A stretch of 64,000 bases of DNA from Gordonia sputi NBRC 100414 (GTDB taxonomy: Bacteria; Actinomycetota; Actinomycetes; Mycobacteriales; Mycobacteriaceae). The stretch lies in assembly GCF_000248055.1 (NCBI RefSeq), contig NZ_BAFC01000007.1, positions 1 to 64,000 on the forward strand, written 5' to 3'. Each line of letters opens with the position of its first letter. Position 1 is the stretch's first letter. Below, one piece after another: positions 1 to 9,365 of this stretch. The position numbers and the translations under genes were made by a program. The notes beneath the pieces were generated by a model, which saw only the letters and a list, made by a program, of their open reading frames with translations, had not been told where the DNA came from and did no database searches.

Positions 1-32
1 TGCGCGGCGGTGTCGTCGGTTTCGGTACTCAT
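1..32 (-). CDS. Start of a gene running off the left edge (partial)
   Basis: Reading leftward, an ATG at 32 is preceded by a good ribosome binding site (GAGGAG, about 6 bases upstream). It opens a frame that begins MSTETDDTAA and leaves the window. It lies 72 bases downstream of the APH-type kinase gene and in the same direction, so it may be the fourth gene of that operon. Ten residues are too few to name a family. I infer a real start from the ribosome binding site and the polar N-terminus. Confidence 0.5.
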   Translation of the reverse strand, partial: MSTETDDTAA

Positions 33-104
33 CTGGGTCTCCTCGGCAATCTCGGGCCTCACGTCGCTGCCGGCCGGGCAGTTCGATCGATCAACGGTAT
101 CCGG

Positions 105-1157
105 TCACGCCAATCCTGCCTCGTCGGCCATCGCGCTCGCCTTGTCCACGAAGCGGTTGACCAACTCTGCGGTAGGGGCTCCGACGACGGCGCGGTTGGT
201 CGGGTCGTCCTGAATTCGACGCACGACTCCCTCGATGATGATGGCGACCTTCCACAACCCCAGCGTCCGCCAGTACTTGAGCGCTTCCGGGTCCCGCCCG
301 GTGATCCGGAGGTAGTCGGCTGCCACGTCGGCCGGGGTCGGGAAACCCTCCATGGTCTCTGCGCTGAATCGTCCGGGGATCTCCTCCCCCACCTCGGGCC
401 AGTACGCCAGGGTGCTGCCGATGTCGGCGAGCGGATCGCCGAGCGTCGACAGCTCCCAGTCGAGAGCAGCCTGCACGTCGCCGGTCGTCGGGTCGACCAT
501 CACGTTGCGGATGTGGAAGTCGCCGTGCACCAGCGACGTCTCGTGCTGCTCCGGGACGTTCTCGGCGAGCCTGCGGGTCAGCGAATCCACCTCGGGGATC
601 TCTCGGGTCTTCGAGTTCTCCCACTGCGCGGCCCACCGCTTGAGTTGGCGTTGCGCGTACGGCTTGTGGCTGGCGAGATCGGTGAGACCGGTCGCATCGA
701 GATCGACGGCGTGGATGTGCGCGAGCGTCTCCATCATCGACGTCCCGACGTTGCGGCGTGCGGGCAGGGGAAGAAGCTCCGCATTCTCCTTCTTCTCCAA
801 CGAGATGCCGTCGACGAAGTCCATGACGACGAGCGGCACCGGAGCCACCGCTTCGTCGGTGCACACGCCGTACACCTCGGGTACGGGCACATCCGTCGGT
901 GCGAGCGCCGACAGAATGCGCGCCTCGCGCGCCACATCGTGAGCCGACGCGAGCAGGTGCCCGACGGGAGGTCGGCGCAGGACATAGCGCCGACCCGATC
1001 CGTCGGAGAGCAGATACGTCAGGTTCGACTGTCCGCCACCGATTCTCGTCGCCGTGACCTGGCCGTCGAGGCCGATACCGTTGTCCGACAACCACGTGAG
1101 CAAAGCATCGGTGTCGACGTCGGGGATGGCGAGATCAGTCACCGATGCACTCACCAC
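105..1157 (-). CDS. APH-family phosphotransferase (LvaA/ACAD10-11 kinase-like)
   Basis: This 350-residue kinase-fold protein belongs to the aminoglycoside phosphotransferase-like family. The catalytic loop reads [14 protein letters not shown] (near residues 208-221) and the metal-binding DWE follows in [17 protein letters not shown]. In bacteria this subfamily usually sits beside acyl-CoA dehydrogenases. It resembles the kinase part of ACAD10/11 and LvaA of levulinate catabolism, which phosphorylate the 4-hydroxyl of hydroxyacyl-CoA, so antibiotic resistance is unlikely. The GTG at 1157 or the GTG at 1154 overlaps the stop of the upstream acyl-CoA dehydrogenase gene, which implies translational coupling. 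The substrate is inferred from context only. Confidence 0.85.
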   Translation of the reverse strand: MVSASVTDLAIPDVDTDALLTWLSDNGIGLDGQVTATRIGGGQSNLTYLLSDGSGRRYVLRRPPVGHLLASAHDVAREARILSALAPTDVPVPEVYGVCTDEAVAPVPLVVMDFVDGISLEKKENAELLPLPARRNVGTSMMETLAHIHAVDLDATGLTDLASHKPYAQRQLKRWAAQWENSKTREIPEVDSLTRRLAENVPEQHETSLVHGDFHIRNVMVDPTTGDVQAALDWELSTLGDPLADIGSTLAYWPEVGEEIPGRFSAETMEGFPTPADVAADYLRITGRDPEALKYWRTLGLWKVAIIIEGVVRRIQDDPTNRAVVGAPTAELVNRFVDKASAMADEAGLA

Positions 1158-2416
1158 CGCGCGGCCAGAGCCTGATCCGAAACGCCTGCAACGGTTTCCG
1201 GAACCGGTCCGGTGCGGTACGGGCGCAGTTCGCGACGCGCGATCGAGCGCTTGTGCACCTCGTCGGGACCGTCGGCGAGTCGCAGTGTCCGAATGTGTGC
1301 GTAGGCCATGGCGAGGGGGAAGTCGTCGGTCACGCCCGCGCCGCCGTACACCTGGATCGCACGGTCGATGATCTTGAGCGCGACGTTGGGCGCGGCGACC
1401 TTGATCGCCGCGATCTCGGTGGCGGCGGCCTTGTTTCCGACGGTGTCCATCATGTCGGCGGCCTTCAGGGTGAGCAGACGCACCATCTCGATGTCGATGC
1501 GCGACTCCGCGATCCAGTCCTGGATGTTCGCGCGATCGGCGAGCGGCTCACCATAGGTCACTCGGGACGCGGCACGCGCACACATCAATTCCAGTGCGCG
1601 CTCGGCCATTCCGATGGTCCGCATGCAGTGGTGGATGCGGCCGGGTCCCAGGCGAGCCTGTGCGATGGCGAAGCCTTCGCCCTCGCCCTTGAGTACGTCG
1701 GCCGCGGGCACGCGGACGTTGTCGAAGACAAGTTCTCCGTGGCTCTCGCGATCGACATATCCGAAGACGGGAAGGTTGCGCACGATGGTGACGCCCGGCG
1801 CGTCGGTGGGTACGACCATCATCGACTGCTGCTTGTGCGTCGGCGCGGTCGGATCGGTCTTGCCCATCACGATGAGCACCTTGCAGTCGGGGCGAACCGC
1901 GTTGGACGCGAACCACTTACGCCCGTTGAGCACGTACTCGTCGCCGTCGCGGACCATCGAGAGCTCGATATTGGTGGCGTCCGAACTCGCGACTGCGGGC
2001 TCCGTCATGGCGAAGGCCGACGAGATCTCACCATTGAGCAGCGGCTTGAGGTAGCGCTCCTTGTGCTCGTCGGTGCCGAAGAGCGTGAGCACCTCCATGT
2101 TGCCCGTGTCAGGAGCGTTGCAGTTGAACACCTCCGACGACCAGACGACGCGACCCATGATCTCGGCGAGCGGCGCGTACTCGAGGTTGCTCAGGCCCGG
2201 TCCCCACTCCTTGTGCGGGTGGAAGAGGTTCCACAGTCCCTCTGCCCGTGCCTTCTCCTTGAGCTGATCGAGGATCTGCGGGTTGGCGTGCGGATTGTCG
2301 AGCTCGCGCATCTGCTGCTCGTACACGGCCTCGTTGGGGTAGATGTACTGGTCCATGAAGTCGAGCAGGCGCTGGCGGTATTCCGCTGCGCGCGGCGACA
2401 TCTCGTACAGACTCAT
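1151..2416 (-). CDS. Acyl-CoA dehydrogenase family protein (ACAD10/11 or LvaC-like)
   Basis: This 421-residue flavoprotein has the full acyl-CoA dehydrogenase layout: an N-terminal helical domain, a beta domain ([17 protein letters not shown], near residues 135-151) and a C-terminal helical domain with [17 protein letters not shown] place the start at the ATG at 2416 because AAGGAG precedes it; the longer frame upstream has no such site and an unlikely composition. It sits 43 bases after the SDR gene and overlaps the kinase gene by 7 bases, so the three are one operon. Together with an APH kinase, members of this subgroup can process 4-hydroxyacyl-CoA by a phosphorylation-elimination route rather than classical beta-oxidation. 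That role is inferred. Confidence 0.88.
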   Translation of the reverse strand: MSLYEMSPRAAEYRQRLLDFMDQYIYPNEAVYEQQMRELDNPHANPQILDQLKEKARAEGLWNLFHPHKEWGPGLSNLEYAPLAEIMGRVVWSSEVFNCNAPDTGNMEVLTLFGTDEHKERYLKPLLNGEISSAFAMTEPAVASSDATNIELSMVRDGDEYVLNGRKWFASNAVRPDCKVLIVMGKTDPTAPTHKQQSMMVVPTDAPGVTIVRNLPVFGYVDRESHGELVFDNVRVPAADVLKGEGEGFAIAQARLGPGRIHHCMRTIGMAERALELMCARAASRVTYGEPLADRANIQDWIAESRIDIEMVRLLTLKAADMMDTVGNKAAATEIAAIKVAAPNVALKIIDRAIQVYGGAGVTDDFPLAMAYAHIRTLRLADGPDEVHKRSIARRELRPYRTGPVPETVAGVSDQALAARW

Positions 2417-2459
2417 GAAATTCTCCTTGTGGTGTAAGGCTTTCGGAAGAACAGGTGTG

Positions 2460-3284
2460 TCACGCGTTGGTGAGCTGATCGCGGAGCGTGTTCTGGTACC
2501 GACGCATCCCGCGCAACCAGCGGTCGTAGTCGGCACCCTTGTTGCGGTACATGTCGAGTACTTCGGGGTGCGGCAGGATCAGGAAATGGTCGTCGGCGAT
2601 CGCTGCGAGTACCACCTCGGCCACCTCGGAGGGCGTGAGCACCCGGCCTGCGGTCTCGACGGCGGCCTGCATCAGCATTTCGTCACTGTTGTCCGGCGAC
2701 GTCGGCGGACGGAGCAGCGCGGTGTCGACGCCCATCGGGCACAGACAGCTCACCTTGACGCCGTCATCGCCGTAGGTGACGTTGAGCCATTCGGAGAAGG
2801 CGACGGCGGCGTGTTTCGTGGTGGAGTAGATGGCCGACCCGAGCTGGGTCAGCAGGCCTGCCGCCGACGCCGTCGAGATGAAGTAGCCGTTGCCGCGTTC
2901 GACCCATTCGGGAACGAGGCGACGCGCCGCACGAACATGTGCGAGCAGGTTGACGTTGAGCGCCACGTCCCAGTCGGCATCCGACGCCGACAGTCCCGGC
3001 CGACCTCCGATGCCCGCGTTCGCGACGTAGATGTCCACAGCACCGAACCGGCTCTCCGCGAGCGCGATGGTCGCATCGATGTGCGTCGACGAGCCCGCAT
3101 CCCCGGCCAGCGTCGCCACGTTCTCGCCACTCGGATCAATCTCGGCCGCTGCGCGCTTGAGCGCGTCGTCGTCGAGGTCGGTGGCAACGACCCGAGCCCC
3201 ACCCGCGATGAGCGCACGCGTGATGGCGGCACCGATACCGCCAGCCGCGCCTGTGACGATCGCAACATTTCCGTCGATGTTCAT
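2460..3284 (-). CDS. SDR family NAD(P)-dependent oxidoreductase
   Basis: This 274-residue classical short-chain dehydrogenase has the cofactor motif TGAAGGIG (residues 11-18), the NAG motif in YVANAGIG and the catalytic YSTTK, preceded by the active-site serine in ISTASAAG. The ATG at 3284 fits the family N-terminus ([16 protein letters not shown]); an upstream in-frame ATG would lie inside the inverted repeat at 3292-3327. It is the first gene of the SDR / acyl-CoA dehydrogenase / APH-kinase operon, and a hydroxyacyl or alcohol dehydrogenase role beside the other two is reasonable (compare LvaD). The exact substrate cannot be read from the sequence. Confidence 0.88.
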   Translation of the reverse strand: MNIDGNVAIVTGAAGGIGAAITRALIAGGARVVATDLDDDALKRAAAEIDPSGENVATLAGDAGSSTHIDATIALAESRFGAVDIYVANAGIGGRPGLSASDADWDVALNVNLLAHVRAARRLVPEWVERGNGYFISTASAAGLLTQLGSAIYSTTKHAAVAFSEWLNVTYGDDGVKVSCLCPMGVDTALLRPPTSPDNSDEMLMQAAVETAGRVLTPSEVAEVVLAAIADDHFLILPHPEVLDMYRNKGADYDRWLRGMRRYQNTLRDQLTNA

Positions 3285-3291
3285 AGACGAA

Positions 3292-3327
3292 ACCGTACTT
3301 GAACCCAATTTCAGGTTCAAGTACGGT
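3292..3327. promoter_or_regulatory. Perfect 14-bp inverted repeat, probable operator of the SDR operon
   Basis: The arms ACCGTACTTGAACC (3292-3305) and GGTTCAAGTACGGT (3314-3327) are perfectly complementary around an 8-base spacer. The element ends 8 bases before the SDR start codon. There is no T-run on either side, so it looks like a repressor site (TetR or GntR class) rather than a terminator. The cognate regulator is not identified in the window; the gene truncated at the left edge is one candidate. Confidence 0.7.
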
Positions 3328-3369
3328 GTGGATCTTTTTTCGATTCGGTCGAGGTTCCCCCAGACCCGG

Positions 3370-5223
3370 TCAGCCCAGCATCTTCACCATCGAACTCGAG
3401 TCCTCGCCGCTGCGACGCAGGATCACCGCGGAGATCGCGAGTACTGCCAGCGTGAGCGCCAACATCAGCGTCGACATCGCCGCGACCTCCGGGCGCAGCG
3501 CGACACGCACGTTGGAGAACACGTAGACCGGCCACGGCGTGTACCCCGGTTGCTGCACGAAGGTCGAGATCACCACGTCGTCGAGGCTGAAGGTGAACGC
3601 CAGCAGCATGCCCGCGATGATGCCCGGCATGGCCGCCGGCAGGATCACGTGGCGCAGTCGCTCGAGTGGCGGTGCATAGAGATCGGCGGCAGCCTCCTCG
3701 AGCGCGGGATCGAGCGACGCGACTCGCGCCCGGACGATGAACGTCACCACGACCATCGACACCACCGCATGCGAGATCACGAGTCGGAAGAGACCGTTGT
3801 TGAACGGGCTCAGGCCACCGTCGACGCCGAGCGTGACGTACCACGGCAGGAAGGCGACGGCGTCGGCGATATCGGGGGTGACGAGCGTGACGGTGAGCAA
3901 CCCCAAGAGGCCGATCGACCACCATCGCGGCCGACGCGAGATGCCGATTCCGATACCGGCGAACCCACCGAGCACCGTTGCCAGCAGTGCGGAGAGCACG
4001 CCGACCTCCAGCGACACCTGCACCGAACGCACGATGGTGTCGTTGGTGACGGCGTCGGAGTACGCGGTGAAGCCGAACGATTCGAACTGTTGCAGCAGAC
4101 GGCCGGTGTTGAACGAATAGACCACGATCACCGCGATCGGAAGGAACAGGAACAGATAGACGATCACCGCCCACGCCTTGATCGCGAAGGTGTACCAATC
4201 TCGCTGGGTCCGCATGGGTTTCATCGTCAACGGCGCCAACGGGCCCGGCTTCTCCCCTGCCGTATCCACCTCGGGCACGTTGAATACGCGCCTGTCGAGC
4301 AGTGTGACGACGGCTCGCACCACCACGCCCGCGATCACCACACAGATGAGCACGACGAGCATCAGCGACACCGTCATCGCCGAACCCAATGCCCAGTTCT
4401 GCGCGGTCTCGAACTGCGCGGCGATCATCTGGCCCGCCATGGTGCCCTTCGCCCCACCGAGCACCGACGGCGTCACGTAGTCGCCCATCAGCGGGATGAA
4501 CACCAGGAGCACGCCCGACGCGATACCGGGTGCCGCGAGTGGCAATGTGATCCGGAAGAACGTCGTCCATCGGTTGGCGCCCAGGTCACGGCTGGCCTCC
4601 CGGAGCGAGAGTCCGGCCCGGTCCATCGCGACGTAGAGCGGGAAGATCATCAGCGGCAGGTAGTTGTAGACGACGCCGATCTGGACGGCGGCACGCGTGT
4701 AGAGGATGCCGAGTTCGCCGAATCCCGCGCTCTGCATCGCGCTCGACAACCAACCCGACGGCGCGAGGGTGATCTGCCAGCCGATCGTTCGGACGAGGAA
4801 GTTGGTGAAGAAAGGCACGATGATCAACGCGAGATACAACGGTCGACGTCGCGGATTGCTCTTCACCGCAAGCCAATACGCGAAGGGAATGCCGATCAGC
4901 AGGGTGAGCACAACTCCGACGATCGCGATCTGCAGCGTGTTGGTGAAGGTCGAGCGATAGTCCGCGCCGAACGCCTCGCCGTAGTTGTCGAGGGACAGCC
5001 GGTCGGTCGCGTACGTGGTGAACTGGTCAGGCTTGTAACCGAAGCTGTACCAGACGACGAGCGCGAGTGGGATGACGAAGAAGAAGACCAGATACGCCCA
5101 TGCGGGAAAGGTCAGCCCTCCGGCGCCGAAGAGTCGTTGCCGCAGTGGCGGTTTGGGAGTATCCGAAGCGGGTTCGGGTTGGTGGTTTCCGGTCTGTGAA
5201 GGCGTCAGGATGTCGGTGGTCAT
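3370..5223 (-). CDS. Fused PotB-PotC polyamine-type ABC transporter permease
   Basis: This 617-residue membrane protein contains two complete permease halves that are normally separate genes. The first half (about residues 40-310) carries the EAA loop EASRDLGANRW...LPLAAPG near 209-234. The second (about 345-605) carries EAAADLYAPPLERL...LPAAMPG near 510-535. A cytosolic linker of about 35 residues joins them. Both EAA loops contact the ATPase, so the fusion would provide the whole pore as one chain. The gene starts at the ATG at 5223, which overlaps the stop of the binding-protein gene (ATGA). Substrate class (spermidine/putrescine or a related amine) follows from the PotA and PotD neighbours. 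Confidence 0.9.
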   Translation of the reverse strand: MTTDILTPSQTGNHQPEPASDTPKPPLRQRLFGAGGLTFPAWAYLVFFFVIPLALVVWYSFGYKPDQFTTYATDRLSLDNYGEAFGADYRSTFTNTLQIAIVGVVLTLLIGIPFAYWLAVKSNPRRRPLYLALIIVPFFTNFLVRTIGWQITLAPSGWLSSAMQSAGFGELGILYTRAAVQIGVVYNYLPLMIFPLYVAMDRAGLSLREASRDLGANRWTTFFRITLPLAAPGIASGVLLVFIPLMGDYVTPSVLGGAKGTMAGQMIAAQFETAQNWALGSAMTVSLMLVVLICVVIAGVVVRAVVTLLDRRVFNVPEVDTAGEKPGPLAPLTMKPMRTQRDWYTFAIKAWAVIVYLFLFLPIAVIVVYSFNTGRLLQQFESFGFTAYSDAVTNDTIVRSVQVSLEVGVLSALLATVLGGFAGIGIGISRRPRWWSIGLLGLLTVTLVTPDIADAVAFLPWYVTLGVDGGLSPFNNGLFRLVISHAVVSMVVVTFIVRARVASLDPALEEAAADLYAPPLERLRHVILPAAMPGIIAGMLLAFTFSLDDVVISTFVQQPGYTPWPVYVFSNVRVALRPEVAAMSTLMLALTLAVLAISAVILRRSGEDSSSMVKMLG

Positions 5224-6404
5224 CGGGCACTCCTCGCCTGCATCTGATTGAGGATCTCGGTGCGTTCCTGGGTGGCGGAGTCGACGGTCGCGACGACCAG
5301 CCGGTCGACGATCTCGTCCGAGGGGAACAGCAGTTCCGGGTAGGGCAGATCTGCTGCCTTACCCTTCTCGGCCATGCCCTTCACACCCGTCTGATATCCG
5401 ATGTACTGGAGTTCGCGGAACGACACCTCGGGGTCGAGCATGTGGTTGATGAACGCGTACGCGGCCCCCGGATGTTGGGTGCCCCGCACGATCGCGAAGT
5501 TGTCCGTGAAGAGATTCGCCGTCGGCAGCGGATAGACGAATCCCCACCTATCGGGGTCACTTTCGTTCATCAGCGTCAGCCGGGCGTCGCCGTTCCATGC
5601 CTGCAGCAGGCTGTACGAACCGCCGGACACGATGGACGTGATCGACGAGTTGTAGCCCTGGATGGTCGGGGCGAGTTGGTTGACCAAGATGTTGCGCGCG
5701 GCCGACAGGCTTTTGGCATCGGTGGTGTTGGGGTCGATGTTCATCGCGCCCATCGCGATCGAGACGACCTCCCACGGGTCTTCGACCACGCTCACCTTGC
5801 CTTTGGCAGGCCCCCGCGCGAGACTGATGAAGTCGGCCCACGACGTCGGCGTCTTGTCGGTCAGCGACTTCAGATACATGAAACCCGTTGTGCCCCAGTT
5901 CTTACAGGCGGCGTGGCGAGACTGTGGATTCCACGGCGGATTGAAGAACCGCTCTTCGAGATTCGCGAGATTGGGGATGCGCGAATGGTCGAGTTCGTCG
6001 AGGAGTCCGTGCGCAACCATCTGCGGGATGTAGACCCCGGTCGGCACGATGACGTCGTAACCCGAGGTTCCGCGTGCCGCAGCGAGTTTCGCGATCATCT
6101 CTTCGTTGGAGCCGAAGGCGTCGACCTGCAGGCGCACCCCGAACTTGTCGCGGTAGGCGTCGAGATCGGCGGGGTCCTCGTAGTCGCCCCAACTGTAGTA
6201 GTTCAGCTGACCCTCGACGTCGTCCGAGAGAGGTTTCGACGGTGCGATGGTCTTGTCGCCACCGCACGCCGTCACCGCGAGACCCGCGACCGTGACGCCG
6301 ATTCCGGCCAAAAAGCTGCGTCGGGTGATGCGCGAGACCGCTGCCCTGGGAACGAGCGCGCGCACCGTCGTCGACTCGGTGTCCATGTCGTGCTGAGTTC
6401 TCAT
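5220..6404 (-). CDS. PotD/PotF-like substrate-binding lipoprotein, Tat-exported
   Basis: This 394-residue periplasmic-type binding protein begins with a twin-arginine signal ([10 protein letters not shown], arginines 28-29) and a lipobox ending at Cys47 (AVTAC), so it should be a Tat-exported lipoprotein. The mature part starts [12 protein letters not shown], a classic PotD/PotF opening. The ATG at 6404 overlaps the potA stop (ATGA), which fixes the start better than longer in-frame choices. It forms an importer with the neighbouring ATPase and fused permease. The ligand, a polyamine or another cationic amine, is inferred from family. Confidence 0.9.
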   Translation of the reverse strand: MRTQHDMDTESTTVRALVPRAAVSRITRRSFLAGIGVTVAGLAVTACGGDKTIAPSKPLSDDVEGQLNYYSWGDYEDPADLDAYRDKFGVRLQVDAFGSNEEMIAKLAAARGTSGYDVIVPTGVYIPQMVAHGLLDELDHSRIPNLANLEERFFNPPWNPQSRHAACKNWGTTGFMYLKSLTDKTPTSWADFISLARGPAKGKVSVVEDPWEVVSIAMGAMNIDPNTTDAKSLSAARNILVNQLAPTIQGYNSSITSIVSGGSYSLLQAWNGDARLTLMNESDPDRWGFVYPLPTANLFTDNFAIVRGTQHPGAAYAFINHMLDPEVSFRELQYIGYQTGVKGMAEKGKAADLPYPELLFPSDEIVDRLVVATVDSATQERTEILNQMQARSAR

Positions 6405-7516
6405 TTGGTGAACACCCGCGTATCCGCCTGCGAGAACGTGCATGTGACGCGCTGGCCCTCAGAAAGATCGGGGAAGTTGCGGGTTGCGCCACGCACCAGC
6501 ACCTCGGTATCCGCGTCGGTGGTGACGACGACCTGGGTGGAGTCGCCGAGGAACGAGACGCCTGCCGCAGTCCCGGAGACGACGTTGTCCGCGGCGTCGA
6601 TATCGGCCTGTCCCTCGGCGAACCAGATCGCCTCCGGACGGATCGCGACGACGAGATCGCCACTGAGACCGTCGAGATCGTCTGCGACGGCGAAGGGTCC
6701 GTCGGTGGTGGGCAGTCGCCCGTCTTTCAGCGCGCCGGTGACGTCGAAGAACGTCTGCTTGCCGACGAAATCGGCGACGAAGCGGTTGACCGGCTTGGCA
6801 TAGATGTCCTTGCCGTCACCGACCTGCGCGACGCGCCCCTCGCTCATGACGACGATGCGGTCGCTCATCGACAACGCCTCCTCCTGGTCGTGCGTCACGA
6901 ACACGAAGGTGGTGCCCAGATCCTTTTGCAGCAGTTTGAGTTCGATCTGCATCTCCTCGCGAAGCTTGCGGTCGAGTGCACTCATCGGCTCGTCGAGCAG
7001 CAGGACGTCGGGCCGGTTGGCGAGCGCTCGTGCGAGCGCGACGCGCTGCTGCTGCCCACCCGACAGCATGGCGGGCTTACGGTCGGCGAACCGCGTCATC
7101 TGCACCAGTTCGAGGGCTTCTGCGACGCGCTGGCCGATCTCCTTCTTCGCGACTTTGCGTTGCCGCAGACCGAATCCGACGTTTTGCGCGACGGACATGT
7201 GCGGGAACAGCGCGTAGGACTGGAACACCGTATTCACGGGTCGACGCTCCGGCGGAACGTTGACGATCGACGCGCCGTCGAGCGTGATCTCGCCCTTCGT
7301 CGGACGCTCGAAGCCCGCGAGCATGCGCAGCAGCGTCGTCTTGCCGCAGCCGGAAGGCCCGAGGAGTGAGACGAATTCGCCTGCGGCGACGTCGAGATCG
7401 ATGTCGGTCACCGCGACGTGGCCGTTGTCGTAGATCTTGGTCACGCCGTGCATCGAGATGGCGCCGCGCTGCGCGGCACTCACCTCCGTCTGCTTCGTGG
7501 CTTCGACTGCGGTCAT
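6401..7516 (-). CDS. potA: PotA-like ABC transporter ATPase
   Basis: This 371-residue ATPase shows Walker [10 protein letters not shown] (53-61), a Q-loop at [10 protein letters not shown], the signature LSGGQQQR (152-159), Walker B VLLLDEP (172-178), the switch histidine in FVTHDQEEA (about 210) and a C-terminal TOBE-type beta domain. This is the spermidine/putrescine PotA/FbpC group. Its start overlaps the stop of the amidohydrolase gene (ATGA) and its end overlaps the binding-protein gene, so the four genes are translated as a coupled unit. Confidence 0.92.
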   Translation of the reverse strand: MTAVEATKQTEVSAAQRGAISMHGVTKIYDNGHVAVTDIDLDVAAGEFVSLLGPSGCGKTTLLRMLAGFERPTKGEITLDGASIVNVPPERRPVNTVFQSYALFPHMSVAQNVGFGLRQRKVAKKEIGQRVAEALELVQMTRFADRKPAMLSGGQQQRVALARALANRPDVLLLDEPMSALDRKLREEMQIELKLLQKDLGTTFVFVTHDQEEALSMSDRIVVMSEGRVAQVGDGKDIYAKPVNRFVADFVGKQTFFDVTGALKDGRLPTTDGPFAVADDLDGLSGDLVVAIRPEAIWFAEGQADIDAADNVVSGTAAGVSFLGDSTQVVVTTDADTEVLVRGATRNFPDLSEGQRVTCTFSQADTRVFTK

Positions 7517-9165
7517 GGGTTGGTCCTCTCATAAACGATCTCACCGTCGGCGACGGTCAGGTCGGCTCTGGTGCGCCAAAGCGAATCTTGTTGCCCTGCA
7601 AAGGGATTACGGTCAGCGATGACCAGGTCTGCGCGTGTTCCCGGTCGAATCGTCCCGACCTGGCCCCGCCTGTTCAGGTGCGCCGACCCGCTGGTGTACG
7701 CGGCGAGAGCCGTGGTCAGGTCGAGCGCCTCTGCGGGGAGAAGCGGTTCGACGTCCTCTCCGGGTGGGATGCGGTTGACCGCAACCGAGATCGCGGCCCA
7801 GGGATCGGGGGTGCTCACCGCCCAGTCACTGCCCATCGCGAGTGATGCACCCGACCGTGCGAGCGACCCGAACGGGTAGTGCCACTGATAACGCTCGTCG
7901 CCGATCGCGGCCCGCACCAACGTCACCATCGAGTCGTCGTTGCACGCCCAGAGCGCCTGCATGTTGACGGTCACGCCGAGTTGAACAAAGCGGCCCAGGT
8001 CTTCAGGGCGAACCAACTGCAGATGGGCGATGTGGTGTCGGCCGGCTGTGAGGCCATTCGCGACCCGCGCGGACTCGACAGCATCGAGCGCCGCGGTGAC
8101 GGCGGCGTCGCCGATCGCGTGGAAGTGGATGTCGAGCCCAGCGGCATCGCACGCGATGACCGCTTCGGTCAGCACCTTCTGGTCGAAGTAGGTCAGCCCG
8201 GTGTCGGCGGGCGCGCACGCGCAGTCGTGACAGTAGGGCTCCGACATCGCGGCGGTGCGGTTCTCCACGACACCGTCGACCATGATCTTCACCGAGTGCA
8301 TGCTCCAGCGTCGACCGGCGGTGCTCGCCCGACGTGTGGCGAAGCCCGTGACGACGTCGTCGATGGCCCAGCGGTCGAGGTCTCTCGGCAGCCACGACGC
8401 ACCGACGACGTCCGCGGTGAGGTCACCCGACTCCTCTGCGGCGGTGTACACCGAGTCGAGGTCGGCCATGCCGGGGTACTCGCCGACGATGGCCTCCTGC
8501 CACCCTGTGATGCCGAGCGAGTGGAGGTACTCCTGGGCGGTGAGCAGGCCCGCGTACTGCTCGTCGACGTCGGGCTGCGGCACGAGCCGGGAGACGAGGT
8601 CCATCGCGCCCTCGTGCAACGTCCCGGTGGGTGATCCGTCCGCTGCTCGCTCGATGCGCCCGTCCGACGGGTCCGGCGTCGTGGCGTCGATTCCTGCGAG
8701 TTCGAGGGCTCGCGTGTTGACCCAGGCGTCGTGGTGATCGCGATTGAGCAGGAACGCAGGTCGGTCGGCGACGACGGCGTCGAGGGCGGTCGCGGTGGGG
8801 CAGCCACGATTGAAGTGACTCATCGTCCAGCCCGAGCCGACAATCCACTCCCGGTCGGTGGCGCGTGCGTACGCGGCGATCGCGTCGAGGGTCTGCGAGG
8901 CGTCCTCGGCGTCGGTGAGGTCGCACGCGTTGCGATCCACGCCCGCTGACAGCGCATGGATGTGAGCATCGGTGAATCCCGGGTGCAGGAGCCGTCCATT
9001 CAGGTCGACGCGCTCGGCCCACGGGATCTGAGCCACGACACGCTCGACGGCGCCAACCGCGACCACTCGCCCCGAGCGAACGCCGACCGCCATGCCGTCG
9101 TGAAGTCGATGCCCGTCGAAGACCGGACCCGAATGGAAAACGGTGTCCGGAAGCGGTACTGCCAC
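7513..9165 (-). CDS. Amidohydrolase family 3 protein (YtcJ-like)
   Basis: This metal-dependent hydrolase of about 550 residues has the early metal-binding motif [12 protein letters not shown], a later FHAIGDAAV histidine and the C-terminal TSGSAHL...[13 protein letters not shown] segment typical of amidohydrolase family 3. I prefer the GTG at 9165 ([10 protein letters not shown]), which has an AGGAT site upstream; a frame opening at 9240 is also possible. The gene leads the polyamine-transporter operon and is divergent from an amine-type FAD oxidase, so it may hydrolyse an N-acylated or amide derivative of the imported amine. That substrate is an inference. Confidence 0.85.
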   Translation of the reverse strand: MAVPLPDTVFHSGPVFDGHRLHDGMAVGVRSGRVVAVGAVERVVAQIPWAERVDLNGRLLHPGFTDAHIHALSAGVDRNACDLTDAEDASQTLDAIAAYARATDREWIVGSGWTMSHFNRGCPTATALDAVVADRPAFLLNRDHHDAWVNTRALELAGIDATTPDPSDGRIERAADGSPTGTLHEGAMDLVSRLVPQPDVDEQYAGLLTAQEYLHSLGITGWQEAIVGEYPGMADLDSVYTAAEESGDLTADVVGASWLPRDLDRWAIDDVVTGFATRRASTAGRRWSMHSVKIMVDGVVENRTAAMSEPYCHDCACAPADTGLTYFDQKVLTEAVIACDAAGLDIHFHAIGDAAVTAALDAVESARVANGLTAGRHHIAHLQLVRPEDLGRFVQLGVTVNMQALWACNDDSMVTLVRAAIGDERYQWHYPFGSLARSGASLAMGSDWAVSTPDPWAAISVAVNRIPPGEDVEPLLPAEALDLTTALAAYTSGSAHLNRRGQVGTIRPGTRADLVIADRNPFAGQQDSLWRTRADLTVADGEIVYERTNP

Positions 9166-9272
9166 GAGCGTTGCGATCCTTCCGTGCCGGCAGCCGGGGC
9201 CGACGGCCTCACGACCGACGACTGCGACAAGCTCCCCCAAGCGGTGGATCGACTACCGAAATTCGATGTACT

Positions 9273-9298
9273 TGCGGAGAATCGTCACTGATTCCGCA
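9273..9298. promoter_or_regulatory. Imperfect inverted repeat in divergent promoter region
   Basis: TGCGGAGAATC (9273-9283) faces GATTCCGCA (9290-9298) with a 2-base bulge. It lies in the 200-base gap between the divergent amidohydrolase and FAD-oxidase genes and could be an operator for both. Support is weak. Confidence 0.3.
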
Positions 9299-9365
9299 GG
9301 TTTTCACCATCTGAACGGATGCTTCTTAATCTGCTCGCAACATTTGGTGGCTTACGGTCTGTGGC

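Noticed and set aside
105-1157. Aminoglycoside resistance gene
   Set aside because: The fold is APH-like, but the subfamily and the acyl-CoA dehydrogenase partner indicate a metabolic kinase.
1145-2437. A 430-codon rightward frame
   Set aside because: It is fully antisense to the acyl-CoA dehydrogenase gene and shows shadow composition (Val, Arg, His rich).
3292-3327. Intrinsic terminator of the transporter operon
   Set aside because: The stem has no following T-run in the leftward sense and the position just before a start codon favours an operator.
3031-5199. A 722-codon rightward frame rich in Arg, His and Asp
   Set aside because: It lies opposite the fused permease. Its composition is that of an antisense shadow of a high-GC membrane gene, and it has no ribosome binding site or motif.
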